Notes under the pieces: generated by a model | What the model saw: only the letters and a program-made list of their open reading frames with translations | Databases searched by the model: none | What the model was told of the DNA's origin: nothing | In this document: positions 42,536 through 52,263 of the stretch, one piece after another | Layout of the letters: each line of letters begins with the position of its first letter | Position numbering within the stretch: position 1 is the stretch's first letter | Made by a program: the position numbers and the translations under genes | From: Thermomicrobiales bacterium | Lineage (GTDB): Bacteria > Chloroflexota > Chloroflexia > Thermomicrobiales > UBA6265 | Length of the DNA: 64,000 bases | Direction of reading: 5' to 3' | Assembly (NCBI GenBank): GCA_019637585.1 | Contig: JAHBVL010000004.1 | Coordinates: 124,001 to 188,000 of the forward strand

Positions 42536-44938
42536 CTAGATTGCGCCGCTACGGATGGCCGACGCGACTGCTTCCGCTCTGGATCGCGCGTCGAGCTTCG
42601 TGAGAATGGAGGTCACATGAGACTGAACCGTGCGGGGGCTGATCGAAAGATCGTCCGCGATTTCCCGATCGGGCAATCCCTCGGCGACGAGCCTGAGTAT
42701 CTCGGTCTCACGTCGCGAGAGAAGATCCTTCTGCTGGACTCGGGACGGTTCCGGCACCGCATTCAGCGACTGGTGCGCCAGTTCGGCCGCATCTCCGATC
42801 GCCAATGCCTCTCCGGAGGCCCAATGTTCCTCAAAGACCGGAGCGGGAAGAGACGCTCTGACACGAGCGATCTGACCCTGAGCATAAAGGTGATGAGCGA
42901 CGAATTCCACGCCGAGGCGTAGCCTGACGCTTTCGGCTGCACCAAGGAGTCGTGCCGCCAGCTCGGGCTCTCGCCTCGCCAGCGTGAGTCCCGCGACGCC
43001 GGCGATCGTGCCGGAGATGCCTCGTCCATCGGCGCACGCCAGCCAGAGTTCGAGCGCCTCCTGGTAGGCGACGCGTGAAGCGTCGAGTGCTCCGCGCTCG
43101 CAATGAGCGGCAGCGACCGTACCCAGCGCCTGGGCGATGCCCCACAGATATCCCGCCTCTCTCCATTCGCCAACCGCCTGCTGACCGAGCTCGTTCGCCT
43201 TGGCATACTGGTGCTGAATGAGCGCGATATCGGCCAGGTTGGCCAGTGGCAACACACGCCAGTGAGACAACCGGGCAGCGTGTTCCCGTTCACGCATGAT
43301 CTGGTTTGCCTCGTGGTAGAGCTCCGCTGCCAGATCGGTCTGCTCCGCCCATTCGGCGCCGATACCGAGACCAATCAACGCTCTGGCCTCGCCAAAACGG
43401 TAGCCAGCGTGTCGTGAGACATCCAACGCCTTCTGGCCGAGCCCCATCGCCTGCGACAGATCGCCCCGCACTTGCGCGAGAGCTGAGGCCGTGAAGAGGG
43501 CGTCGGCGATCTCCTCCGCTGAGGCGTTCCCGGGGGAGTCCAGCGCTCGAAGCAGCCAGCGCAAGCTCTCAGCAGGTTCTCCCCGGGCATAGGCCAGGGA
43601 AAGGAGGGTTCCGGAGAGCCTCAGAACGAGCTCAGGCTCGTCGCGCTCGAACGCCCAATGCACTGCTTCCCGCAGGTTCGCGCGGTCATATCCCAGTCGC
43701 TTCACCCACTCGGCTGACCCAGAGACGATCAGGCGGGGCTCGCTCTCGGCGGCGAGCTGCAGGTAGTACCGCGCGTGCGCCTCATGGAGCGTGGCAATGT
43801 CGCACGCTGTCTCCTGCAACTCACGGGCGAACTCCCGCACCGTTTCGAGCATTGCGAAACGCAGGTCACCGTCCCCATCATCGACACGATGAACCAGACT
43901 GCTGTCAATCAGTCCGGTCAGAGCGTGAGCCGTGGACTGAGGACTTCCCCCTGCGGCGAGGCAGACCGCTTGCAGGGCTTCCAATGAGAAGCTCCCGGCG
44001 AAAACGCCGGTACATAGGAAGAGCGAACGCTGCTCCATGGGGAGAAGGTCATAGCTCCACCGAATTGCGTTGCGCATGGTCTGCAGGCGTTCCGGCTGAT
44101 CGAGCGGTCCATCGACGAGGAGCTCGAGGCGGTGCTGCAGCTCCCGCCGCATCGCGTGGGGCGTGAACACGCGCAGCTGCACCGTGGCCAGCTCGATGGC
44201 GAGCGGCAGTCCTTCCAGGGCCAGGCAGATCTCGGCGACATCGTTGACGTTCGATTGCGTCAGCGTGAAATGCGTATCGACGGCTCTGGCTCGCTCCACA
44301 AACAGACGAATCGTTGGCCATGACTCAATAGCCGCGATGGAGAGACCCGCGTCGAGGGGAGGCATTGGCAAAGGCGGAACAGGGTACTCGAATTCGCCAC
44401 TCACCCGGAGCACGGTCCTGGTGGTCACGAGCGCCGTCAGTTCCGGACAGTACGCGAGCAGAAAACAGAGATCGGGACCAGCGGAGGCGATCTGTTCGAA
44501 ATTGTCGAGCACGAGGAGGGCCCTGGTGGAGCCGATTGCCTCGACCAGCTGGTTTGCCATTCCCTCCCGCTCGGATTCCCGCACTCCCAGCGCGCGGCCG
44601 ATGGCGGCGAAAAGGAGCCGGTGGTCGCGGATGCTGGCCAGAGAGATGAACCAGACGTGCTCGAACTCTGGAGATACGTCTTCAGCGGCGCGTATGGCCA
44701 GCCGCGTCTTTCCAATGCCGCCCGGTCCGGTGAGCGAGAGAAGGCGGACCTCAGGGTTATGAAGAAGCTTGACGATCTCGCGTTGCTCGCGCTCTCTGGC
44801 GATGAAAGAGGTCAGCGGCCGGGGCAGAGCGCTTCGGCCGGCGTCCAGCGAGGAAGCACGTGGGGCGATCGGGGCAGGTTGGCCCGTGAATGTGCCGCGT
44901 ACGGTCATTGATGTCCACGCCTGTGTGTAGCCGCGCAT
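42536..44938 (-). CDS. NB-ARC (STAND) ATPase with C-terminal LuxR HTH
   Basis: An 800-residue regulator. A P-loop NTPase with Walker A LSLTGPGGIGKTRLAI (near residue 68) and Walker B RALLVLDNFEQI is followed by a helical TPR-like region (~370-720) and a LuxR-type HTH at the C-terminus (LLSRRETEILRLVAEGLPDREIADDL). It mirrors the XRE-headed STAND protein at 5.6-8.0 kb, with the DNA-binding domain at the other end. It likely controls the adjacent FAD oxidoreductase/ABM genes, 246 nt downstream. The start is uncertain: ATG 44938 or ATG 44908; neither has a good ribosome-binding site. Confidence 0.88.
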   Translation of the reverse strand: MRGYTQAWTSMTVRGTFTGQPAPIAPRASSLDAGRSALPRPLTSFIAREREQREIVKLLHNPEVRLLSLTGPGGIGKTRLAIRAAEDVSPEFEHVWFISLASIRDHRLLFAAIGRALGVRESEREGMANQLVEAIGSTRALLVLDNFEQIASAGPDLCFLLAYCPELTALVTTRTVLRVSGEFEYPVPPLPMPPLDAGLSIAAIESWPTIRLFVERARAVDTHFTLTQSNVNDVAEICLALEGLPLAIELATVQLRVFTPHAMRRELQHRLELLVDGPLDQPERLQTMRNAIRWSYDLLPMEQRSLFLCTGVFAGSFSLEALQAVCLAAGGSPQSTAHALTGLIDSSLVHRVDDGDGDLRFAMLETVREFARELQETACDIATLHEAHARYYLQLAAESEPRLIVSGSAEWVKRLGYDRANLREAVHWAFERDEPELVLRLSGTLLSLAYARGEPAESLRWLLRALDSPGNASAEEIADALFTASALAQVRGDLSQAMGLGQKALDVSRHAGYRFGEARALIGLGIGAEWAEQTDLAAELYHEANQIMREREHAARLSHWRVLPLANLADIALIQHQYAKANELGQQAVGEWREAGYLWGIAQALGTVAAAHCERGALDASRVAYQEALELWLACADGRGISGTIAGVAGLTLARREPELAARLLGAAESVRLRLGVEFVAHHLYAQGQIARVRASLPAPVFEEHWASGEALAIGDAAELAHQSLNAVPEPSRVQQKDLLSRRETEILRLVAEGLPDREIADDLSISPRTVQSHVTSILTKLDARSRAEAVASAIRSGAI

Positions 44939-45024
44939 TCACAACAAGCATCCGCCTGGGATTTGACGAAGTCAAGGAGATTTTTGCCGAATCGAGCTCA
45001 GGCAGACGAATCGGACAACCGCGT

Positions 45025-46521
45025 TCAACCTGCCTGAGCTCTCGGCAGGATGATCCGGAACGTTGTCCCTGTGCCGGGGCTGCTTTCCAGCTCGACCCGG
45101 CCGTGATGGCCTTCCACGATCGAGGAGACGATCGCCAGACCGAGACCGCTGCCACCCTTGCTGCGCGTCCGGGCCGGGTCGGCGCGCCAGAAGCGGTCGA
45201 ATACGTGCTCCTGCTGCTCCGCGCTCAACCCGGGTCCTTCGTCGGCGACACTCAGGACGATGTCGCCCTCTCGCTGGTCGACGGAGACGTGAACCGGAGT
45301 GTCGGGCGGTGTGTGCACGCGGACGTTCGAGAGGAGATTGTCGATCACCTGTCGCAACCGGACGCCATCCCCCGTCAGCGTGGCGTCGCCACTGGCCGAA
45401 AAGGTGATGGGGTGCGCATTCCCGGAAATCACTCCAAAGTCGGCGACGGCTTCCCGGGCAATAGCGGCCAGGTCGACCTGCGCCATCTGCAATCCCTGGT
45501 CCTCATCCAGTCTGGCCAGCATGAGGAGATCGTCGACCAGGCGAGCCATGCGGCCACCTTCCGACTCGATCCTCCCCATGGCGTTGTCGGCAGCTTCAGG
45601 TGATGTGATCGCCCCCTGGCGGTAGAGCTCCGCGTAGCCCCGAACCGATGTCAACGGATTGCGCAGCTCATGCGATGCGTCAGACACGAAGCGGCGCAGA
45701 CGCGCTTCGCTGGCAATGCGGGCGCCGACCGATTCTTCGATCTTGCCCAGCATGTCGTTCAGTGCCGCGCTCAGCTTACCCAGCTCGGTGGTGTCATCCG
45801 CTTGCGGAATGCGCATCGTCAGATCGCCGGCGGCAATGGCGGTGGCGGTCTCGACCATCAGATCGACGGGTTTCAGCTCGCGACGAATGATCCACCAGCT
45901 GATGCCGGATGCTCCCAGCAGGGTCACCGCTCCAAACCAGAGCAGAATGGTTCTCACCCGATCGACCGCTGATTCGACGTCATCAAGAGGAGCGGCGGTG
46001 ACCACGATGTTGCCGGAATCCTGACGAGTCACCAGCATTCGGTATCGCAGGGAGTTGTCTTCCGCCTCGACGGTGACAACCTGCCCGATGACCTCATTGA
46101 GCTCGTCGCTGGGAATCTCCGGAACGATGGGGCGCGACCGTGGTTCGTCCAGATAGCCGCACGGCTCGTCGACGATCAGTTTTCCCTCTTCGGTGTAGAC
46201 AAAATGAGCGATCGGGCGCTCATAGTCATACGAGCCGCTTCCGCTTCCCGATTCTTCAGGGGGTGGCCCACCCAGACCTGGGGATTCCTCTTCGAACAGC
46301 GCTGTCCCGCCGCCGGTGTCGGCATTCCCCTTTTTCTGGTCATCCTTGGGGGGAGAGTCAGGCCCTCCTCCCTTCGATCGGGAGGCGAACTGCGCGACCT
46401 GATCGTCGACCTGGTCGATCAGGGTCGCGTGGACACTCCGGATCAGCAGGAATCCGAAAATGACGAATGTCGTCACCAGCAACGCGGCGATAGCCAGTGC
46501 CAGTCTCGATCGAATACTCAC
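45025..46521 (-). CDS. HAMP-domain sensor histidine kinase
   Basis: A 498-residue membrane kinase. TM1 (about 8-28) and TM2 (about 190-212) flank a periplasmic sensor region with a Gly/Ser/Glu-rich insert. A HAMP domain follows (RRELKPVDLMVETATAIAAG), then the H-box FVSDASHELRNPLTSVRGYA, N-box QVIDNLLSNVRVHTP, G1 VADEGPGLSAEQ and G2 GGSGLGLAIV. Similar to MprB/BaeS-type kinases. Its response-regulator gene lies 50 nt upstream on the same strand. Confidence 0.93.
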   Translation of the reverse strand: MSIRSRLALAIAALLVTTFVIFGFLLIRSVHATLIDQVDDQVAQFASRSKGGGPDSPPKDDQKKGNADTGGGTALFEEESPGLGGPPPEESGSGSGSYDYERPIAHFVYTEEGKLIVDEPCGYLDEPRSRPIVPEIPSDELNEVIGQVVTVEAEDNSLRYRMLVTRQDSGNIVVTAAPLDDVESAVDRVRTILLWFGAVTLLGASGISWWIIRRELKPVDLMVETATAIAAGDLTMRIPQADDTTELGKLSAALNDMLGKIEESVGARIASEARLRRFVSDASHELRNPLTSVRGYAELYRQGAITSPEAADNAMGRIESEGGRMARLVDDLLMLARLDEDQGLQMAQVDLAAIAREAVADFGVISGNAHPITFSASGDATLTGDGVRLRQVIDNLLSNVRVHTPPDTPVHVSVDQREGDIVLSVADEGPGLSAEQQEHVFDRFWRADPARTRSKGGSGLGLAIVSSIVEGHHGRVELESSPGTGTTFRIILPRAQAG

Positions 46522-46571
46522 CCAACGCTCCGACCTTCTGCCGATCCTCCCCGATCAGCTCCCGGGTGTTT

Positions 46572-47294
46572 TCAGGACGCCTGCCGGCGCTCGACCGGCG
46601 TACGCATCGAGTAACCGAATCCACGCACCGTGCTGATGATCTCCGCATCCCTGTCGCCGAGTTTGCGTCGCAGATAGGAGATATACGTCTCGACGGCGGA
46701 TTGATCGCCTGCGAAGTCATAGTCCCAGACATGTTCGAGAATCTGGTTCTTCGACACCACGCGATCCTTGTTCACCAGGAGATAACGTAGGAGCCGGAAC
46801 TCGGTGGGGGAGAGAAAAGCTTCTTCGTCGCCGACCCACACACGGTGAGCGTCCTCATCCAGGGACACATCTCCGCAAACGAGCCGGCTCGGTCCTGCAT
46901 CGGAACGATTGCTCCGCCGGAGCACCGCGTCGATGCGCAGCATCAGCTCCTCGAGACTGAATGGCTTGGTGACGTAGTCGTCGCCGCCGCCCAGAAAACC
47001 GGTGCGCAGATCGGCGGGATCATCGCGGGCAGTCAGAAAGATCACCGACGCATGATTCCCGTCGTCCCGCAGCTTGCGGCAAATGGTGAATCCGTCGATA
47101 TCAGGAAGATTGACATCCATGACCAGCAGATCGAACGTGCCGTTGCGGGCGGCGCTCAGCGCCTCCGCTCCCGCGGCTGCGGTTTCGACATCGAAACCGG
47201 TGAAGCGGAGAGCCGTGGCCACCAGCTCGCGGATGGCATCTTCGTCTTCGACGACGAGAATTCGTTCAGTTCGGGGTTCCTTTGAGTTCAGCAT
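46572..47294 (-). CDS. OmpR/PhoB-family response regulator
   Basis: A 240-residue two-domain regulator. The receiver has the acidic pair VVEDEDA, phospho-acceptor Asp in FDLLVMDVNLPDIDG and Lys in DYVTKPFSLEEL. The C-terminal winged helix ends KLGDRDAEIISTVRGFGYSM. It pairs with the downstream HAMP kinase. ATG 47294 is chosen over an in-frame TTG at 47318. The serine hydrolase gene upstream (47.4 kb) may be co-regulated, but nothing in the DNA proves it. Confidence 0.93.
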   Translation of the reverse strand: MLNSKEPRTERILVVEDEDAIRELVATALRFTGFDVETAAAGAEALSAARNGTFDLLVMDVNLPDIDGFTICRKLRDDGNHASVIFLTARDDPADLRTGFLGGGDDYVTKPFSLEELMLRIDAVLRRSNRSDAGPSRLVCGDVSLDEDAHRVWVGDEEAFLSPTEFRLLRYLLVNKDRVVSKNQILEHVWDYDFAGDQSAVETYISYLRRKLGDRDAEIISTVRGFGYSMRTPVERRQAS

Positions 47295-47418
47295 CAGCGA
47301 GGTCTTTCCTGTCTTCAATCGATCGGTCCGGGGTGCTCCCGGTCACGCGTTCTCATGCTGCAACTGTAGGAGCGTCTCCTGCAATCGAGCTTCAGGCAGG
47401 CTGGGAGTTTCCTGTGAC

Positions 47419-48465
47419 TCAGACGCCGGCTAGTTCAGCGTAGACCATCGCTGCGATCGATTGGAACAAGCGGGTGGTGTGCAGCTCGTCCGGCACCGCC
47501 TGCGAGAGCATGGAAAGCAGAATAGGGCCGCTATCGGTCAGGATAGCGCCGGAGTCGTGGACGATCGACGTCAAGTTTCCGGTCTTGTGAGCGATGGTCG
47601 TGCCCGCGGGCAGAAGCGCCGGCATACGGTCGTTGACTTCCTGGGCGAGAAGTAGCCTCAGCATGTGCACGCTGACGAACTCGCTGACCAGATCGCCGTT
47701 GAGCATGGCGTAGGTGAACCGGGCCATGTCGGCTGGCGACGTCAGATTGACATCCCACTCCCAGGACGATCGCTCGACCAGATCCATCGTCAATGCAAGC
47801 TGATCGGGAGATTCGGCGGCGGCCGCACTGGGCGGCCAGAAGTCGAGCTGGCCGAGAACGGTGGCGAAGGTCGTCGACGTTAGGCCCAGGGCGCGAGCGA
47901 GCGCGTTCATCTGGTCGCCGCTGGTGAGCTGAAGAAGCGCCATCGCTCCGACATTGCTCGACACGCATATCGTCGCCCAGAGCGCTTCGTTGATCGTCAC
48001 CTCGGCGCCGATCATGTCGTAGTTGTACGCGCCGTCCCAGTTGTCGACAGAGGGGAAATACCACGACTCGAGTGTGACTCGCTGGTCCCAGGCAAGGGAG
48101 CCGTCCTCGATGCGCTGCAGGATGTCGGCGGCGAGGATCAGTTTGTAGAGACTGGCGGAGATGAAAGGGAGCCGGGCGTTTCGGCTGTAGCGCATGTTGC
48201 CTCGCTGATCGACGATGACCAGTCCGTAGACACCGGTTTCCTCCGCGAGGAGCGTGTCGAGCGCCAGAAGCCGGTCATCACTCGCGGACATCTGCCGGTC
48301 GATCCCGCTGCCTCTCGTTGGCCGGGCGAATCGCGGAGCGCGCGGCAGGCGCTCGGTCTGGGCGCCCGCCGGAGATGCCGGCGCTATGATGGACAGCCCA
48401 GCCAGCGAGATGCCGCCCAGCAGCCGCCGCCGCGACATGCGCTCCATGCCCTCTCCATTTTCCAT
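47419..48465 (-). CDS. Exported serine hydrolase, class A beta-lactamase-like fold
   Basis: A ~348-residue exported protein with a Tat-like signal (MSRRRLLGGISLAG). The penicillin-interacting triad is present: SASLYKL (SxxK), CVSSNVG (SxN) and AHKTGN (KTG). Order and spacing fit class A beta-lactamases and related D,D-peptidases. The Glu166 omega-loop motif ExxLN is not evident, so beta-lactam hydrolysis is uncertain. Several in-frame Met codons (48501, 48465, 48447, 48438) leave the start open. Confidence 0.85.
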   Translation of the reverse strand: MENGEGMERMSRRRLLGGISLAGLSIIAPASPAGAQTERLPRAPRFARPTRGSGIDRQMSASDDRLLALDTLLAEETGVYGLVIVDQRGNMRYSRNARLPFISASLYKLILAADILQRIEDGSLAWDQRVTLESWYFPSVDNWDGAYNYDMIGAEVTINEALWATICVSSNVGAMALLQLTSGDQMNALARALGLTSTTFATVLGQLDFWPPSAAAAESPDQLALTMDLVERSSWEWDVNLTSPADMARFTYAMLNGDLVSEFVSVHMLRLLLAQEVNDRMPALLPAGTTIAHKTGNLTSIVHDSGAILTDSGPILLSMLSQAVPDELHTTRLFQSIAAMVYAELAGV

Positions 48466-48610
48466 ACGAATCCCCAGCCCCTTCCCCTTGCACCCGCACA
48501 TTGTCTCCTCTCATATCGCCAAACACCAGTGAACGAACATCTGTGACAGGCCAGTATCGGCGCTTGCCCGGCCGGAACAAGATTCCCGGAAAACTCTCAG
48601 CATTCCGCCA

Positions 48611-48638
48611 TTGACCTCACAAGGTCGTTCCCTACAGT
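48611..48638 (+). promoter_or_regulatory. Candidate promoter of small membrane protein gene
   Basis: TTGACC (48611-48616) and TACAGT (48633-48638) with a 16-nt spacer, about 50 nt ahead of the ATG at 48692. The -35 differs from consensus by one base. Confidence 0.45.
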
Positions 48639-48691
48639 GATGATCAGAACCTGAACGGAGGTTCGCGGTCGATCACCCAAAGGAGCGCGAG

Positions 48692-48838
48692 ATGATGATC
48701 CAGACGGCTGCAACGAATCAGACTGACCATGGGCTGAGCCAAACATCAACGCTGGCCAGTGTGCTGCCGATGGCGGCCACGATCGTGGTCCTGGCCTCGA
48801 CCTTTGCCGGATACCTCCTCTCCATGTCGATCAGCTGA
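48692..48838 (+). CDS. Small single-TM protein (48 aa)
   Basis: A 48-residue ORF: a polar Gln/Thr-rich start (MIQTAATNQTDHGLSQ) and one TM helix (about residues 24-45). AAAGGAG lies 6 nt before the ATG, a promoter-like pair lies upstream and a terminator hairpin downstream, so it looks like a complete transcription unit. It resembles the small protein at 8183-8404 in layout, leader and post-stop bases. Function unknown. It is shorter than most gene-finding cut-offs. Confidence 0.65.
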   Translation: MMIQTAATNQTDHGLSQTSTLASVLPMAATIVVLASTFAGYLLSMSIS

Positions 48839-48893
48839 GCGTGGGGAGAGCAACCCGACTAGCGGGCAAAACCAGTCGAAGAACGCTGTGAGG

Positions 48894-48923
48894 CCGGGCA
48901 GTCGATCTGCCCGGTCTCTGTTT
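48894..48923 (+). terminator. Terminator after the 48-aa protein gene
   Basis: CCGGGCAG (48894-48901) and CTGCCCGG (48907-48914) form a perfect 8-bp stem with loop TCGAT, followed by TCTCTGTTT. Confidence 0.7.
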
Positions 48924-48989
48924 GGCCCGTATCCGGATGCTATGCTCAAGAGCGGTCCCTCCGAACCGGCGTCAGAAAGGACCGCAACG

Positions 48990-49670
48990 ATGTGCGGACG
49001 ATATGTGATCAATGCACCAGAAGACCTTTCGGAGCGATTCCAGATTCGGCAACTCACCCTCAACCTGCCCTCTTCGTGGAACGTCGCTCCGACCACTGAG
49101 CAACCCGTGATTGTCGAAAACCGGGACGGCGAGCGGGAAGCGCGAATCATGACCTGGGGATTGACCCGTCGATGGGTACGCTCGGGCGCTCGCAAGGGTC
49201 CCGCGCCGATCAATGCCCGATCGGAAGGAATCGGCGACAAGCCGATGTTCCGCGATCTCATCAGGACCCGTCGCTGTCTGGTGCCTGCCAACGGTTTTTA
49301 TGAATGGAAGAATCTGGGCGATCGCAAGCAGCCCTATTACATCACCGTGACCGACGAACCACTCTTCGCATTTGCCGGGATTTACGATGCCTGGAAGGGC
49401 GAGAATGATGATGTTGTTGCAAGCTACACCATCGTCACGACCCAGGCGAACGACCGGATGGCGTCGATTCATGAACGTATGCCGGTGATCATTCGTCAGG
49501 AAGACGAAGAAGAATGGCTCGATCGCTCCGTCATTGATGCCGCCCAGATCGAGCGCCTCCTCGTGCCATACCCCGGAGAAGCGATGACGGTCACGCCGGT
49601 CAGCAGGTTGGTCAACAACGTCCGGAACGACGGACCCGAGCTCATCGAGGCGAGCACCGAGGAATCCTGA
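48990..49670 (+). CDS. yedK: SOS response-associated peptidase family protein (YedK/HMCES)
   Basis: A 226-residue SRAP protein. It begins MCGRYVI with the catalytic Cys2, and has the conserved INARSEG (Asn/Glu), LVPANGFYEWK (Glu) and IHERMPVI (His) motifs. The family forms a DNA-protein crosslink with abasic sites in single-stranded DNA, protecting them. The start after AAAGGA is fixed by the need for Cys at position 2. Followed 23 nt later by the RidA-like gene. Confidence 0.93.
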   Translation: MCGRYVINAPEDLSERFQIRQLTLNLPSSWNVAPTTEQPVIVENRDGEREARIMTWGLTRRWVRSGARKGPAPINARSEGIGDKPMFRDLIRTRRCLVPANGFYEWKNLGDRKQPYYITVTDEPLFAFAGIYDAWKGENDDVVASYTIVTTQANDRMASIHERMPVIIRQEDEEEWLDRSVIDAAQIERLLVPYPGEAMTVTPVSRLVNNVRNDGPELIEASTEES

Positions 49671-49693
49671 ACCCCCGCTGCAAGGAGCCGGAC

Positions 49694-50176
49694 ATGACGA
49701 TCGAAGCAAAACTCGCGCAACTCGGGATCGACCTGCCTGAACCACCCAAGGTGCCGCCCGGTGTGCGGATTCCCTTCAGTTTTGTCCGGTTGCATGGCGA
49801 TCGAGCGTATCTCTCCGGGCATACCGCGCAACGAGTCGATGGGTCTCTGGCCGGACCGTTCGGCAAGGTGGGAGAGGACGTTTTGCCCGATGCTGCCTAC
49901 GATGCCGCTCGGCTGACTGCCGTTTCGATGCTGGGCAGTCTCAAGCGCGAGCTTGGTGATCTCAACCGGGTCGACCGGTGGCTCCGTATCTTCGGCATGG
50001 TCAATACCGCTCCCGACTTCAACGAGTTTCCCGCGGTGATCAACGGTTGCTCCGACCTGATTCTCGAATTGTGGGGAGAGGATGCGGGGCAACACGCCCG
50101 ATCGGCGATCGGTGTCGCGGGTCTGCCCTGGAATTTCTGTGTCGAAATCGAAGCCGAGGTGGCGATCCGCCCGTGA
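49694..50176 (+). CDS. RidA/YjgF family protein
   Basis: A 160-residue protein of the YjgF/YER057c/UK114 superfamily: FVRLHGDRAYLSGHTAQRVDG, the long helix DAARLTAVSMLGSLKRELGDL and the C-terminal GVAGLPWNFCVEIEAEVAI. It is of the longer YjgF-like type whose arginine for imine hydrolysis is not obvious, so enamine deaminase activity is uncertain. Same direction as yedK with AAGGAG before the ATG. Confidence 0.9.
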   Translation: MTIEAKLAQLGIDLPEPPKVPPGVRIPFSFVRLHGDRAYLSGHTAQRVDGSLAGPFGKVGEDVLPDAAYDAARLTAVSMLGSLKRELGDLNRVDRWLRIFGMVNTAPDFNEFPAVINGCSDLILELWGEDAGQHARSAIGVAGLPWNFCVEIEAEVAIRP

Positions 50177-50260
50177 TGCGGCAAAGGAGCCGTTGAGTTG
50201 GGCCGGCTCGGACCCCTTCCAGTTGTGACAGTGGAGTCGATACAAACCCTACGTTCGCTC

Positions 50261-50617
50261 CTAGATCCAACCTAGAGACTTGAGCGCTTGAGCAACAACC
50301 CACATTGACAACAACACGCTGGCGCCGAACACCAGTGTAAAGAGAAAGCTACCAATCAATGACCAGAGCTGCATCTCTGAACCAGTACTGCTCTCCCACG
50401 ACCTCTCCAGAATCGACGCCGCAGGTAAGAGAAAAAGTACCTTCAGAGGCGAGAACGCCAAGATCAACGACAACACGACAAGAGCAAGGGTGCGCCAGTC
50501 GCCCCATTCCTCAACGAACAACACCAACGCCGCTGGAATCGACGCCAGATAGACAGGAGTCGACACCAACAGACTACCACGCGCAATCCCCATTGCTATG
50601 GCAAAGACTGTGTTCAA
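50261..50617 (-). CDS. Small integral membrane protein in a low-GC patch
   Basis: A 118-residue ORF with about four hydrophobic segments (residues 8-35, 42-52, 55-70 and 85-112). No family recognised. Codon use and base composition look more AT-rich than the neighbouring genes and match the divergent gene at 50.8 kb, so the two may have arrived together. Confidence 0.55.
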   Translation of the reverse strand: MNTVFAIAMGIARGSLLVSTPVYLASIPAALVLFVEEWGDWRTLALVVLSLILAFSPLKVLFLLPAASILERSWESSTGSEMQLWSLIGSFLFTLVFGASVLLSMWVVAQALKSLGWI

Positions 50618-50782
50618 GCGACGCTCACAACCAAGTAGGTCGTTCAGTAGAAGACGTTATTCTACTTCCAAGAACTCGATGCAATTGGGAGTGCATTCGG
50701 TGCCAAAGCGAATGACCGATTCAGCATTGCGCAAGAACCATTGGTGCAAACACGTGCGCTTCATTGCCCGGGGAGAACGCAA

Positions 50783-52054
50783 ATGAGAGTGACGCGAACT
50801 CTTATGCTCCTGGTCACACTACTCCCAACGTTTCTGTACTCCGTCCAAACCATCTCGGGCCAAGTTCCGGGCTACGACGCGACTATCGTATTTGAGTTCG
50901 TCGACCAGGACGGAAGACCGGTAGGCGGTGCTTGCCTGTTTGGTGAACCGATCGCCTTAACATTCTCTGTGTGCGACAACCTCGACGATGGGAATCTTCC
51001 GGCTAGGAACGCCTCTCCAGACTGGGATCCAGCCGAAGGGATCATTGAACTGCGGAATCACTACTCGGGCAATGAAGCGACGATGACATACTTCGTCTCG
51101 ACCGTTCCAGACGGGTATTTCTGGACAGAATCCAACGCAACTGGTATCCAGATTGTTCCAAACTCAGGGAAAACGATCACGTACACACTCACATTCTTCT
51201 CGACCACCCCCCAGAGTGCAATGTCAGAACTGACTGGTTGCGAAATTGTCGAACTCTACCCGGGGTATCCAGGATATCGTGGAGTCGTGGCCGGACTCGT
51301 TGGCCGCGGAGACACGGCATGCTTAAGCGACCTTGAACGAATCAATCCTACGTTCTCGAGGAGGAAGGAAGACGAAGCAAATAAAGTAGTCGCGTCCAAC
51401 CTTGGCATTGCAGGAGACTTCAAAGAATGGACTTGGGAATCCTGGATGGCGATTGGCGCGGCCCGAGGTTTCAACTCAATCTGTTTCACCTGTATGTGGC
51501 TCGCGCGTCCGATGGTTTGGCCAACCGGGCCAGAACCGGCGCCGGTTTCCAGAGATCCGCGGCTTCAGATGATCTTTTTTGAACAGTTCACTTTTTCAAA
51601 TGCGTTCATAATTGAGAACGGCATATCCCAAAGCCACGTGAACCGCATCACAGATGGCGAGTTACGACTCCTCGCCGGCCTGTACTACAGCGGATATCCA
51701 AGCGCCCAACAGCTTGTCGATGCTGCGCGCCTGCTGTTGGGCGGATTCTTCAGCGTTCCAGGATATGAGCTTCTTACGTTTGATCAAGTCATGACTAGGG
51801 AAAGAGTGATCTGCAGATCTGGGCACGTCCCTGTCCCACCTACTGCTCACCCTGATGATCAGACGAATGTGACTTACCTCAGTATTCTTGTGGTGATTGG
51901 GTCTGATCTTGCTCTCATGATCCCTCTTTGGCAGGCTGCGGAGATCAGACGACTTGATGATCAACTGGCATCGTGGCAAGCGGAGACTTGGACTGGTCAG
52001 TTCACCGGGAGCTTTGCTCAGTATCTCGCTTCGATTGAAGCAATAAGGTGCTGA
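50783..52054 (+). CDS. Exported protein of unknown function in a low-GC patch
   Basis: A 423-residue protein with a signal peptide (LMLLVTLLPTFLYSVQTISG, cleavage near residue 22). An N-terminal beta-sandwich-like domain (to ~150) is followed by a helical region and a C-terminal hydrophobic stretch (about 380-400) that could be a TM anchor. Ten or so Cys residues suggest disulfides. The local motif YPGYPGYRG is repetitive. The start at ATG 50783 has GGGGAG upstream. No homolog family recognised; GC is visibly lower than the flanks, hinting at transfer. Confidence 0.6.
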   Translation: MRVTRTLMLLVTLLPTFLYSVQTISGQVPGYDATIVFEFVDQDGRPVGGACLFGEPIALTFSVCDNLDDGNLPARNASPDWDPAEGIIELRNHYSGNEATMTYFVSTVPDGYFWTESNATGIQIVPNSGKTITYTLTFFSTTPQSAMSELTGCEIVELYPGYPGYRGVVAGLVGRGDTACLSDLERINPTFSRRKEDEANKVVASNLGIAGDFKEWTWESWMAIGAARGFNSICFTCMWLARPMVWPTGPEPAPVSRDPRLQMIFFEQFTFSNAFIIENGISQSHVNRITDGELRLLAGLYYSGYPSAQQLVDAARLLLGGFFSVPGYELLTFDQVMTRERVICRSGHVPVPPTAHPDDQTNVTYLSILVVIGSDLALMIPLWQAAEIRRLDDQLASWQAETWTGQFTGSFAQYLASIEAIRC

Positions 52055-52263
52055 CCGATCTCTTGCCCAGATTCGCTTAACCTCAGAATGAACAGATTCC
52101 GGTCTCAGTCGGCTTATTGCGTTTCTGGAGCGGCTACGGGAGTTGTGCTTACGAACGTGATCGCGGCAGGATACGGCACTGCTGCGGCATGAGATTCCTC
52201 CACAAGGCCGGAATAACCATGCGCATTGCCCGCGGGCACAACTTTGGACAACCGCCCTCGCGC

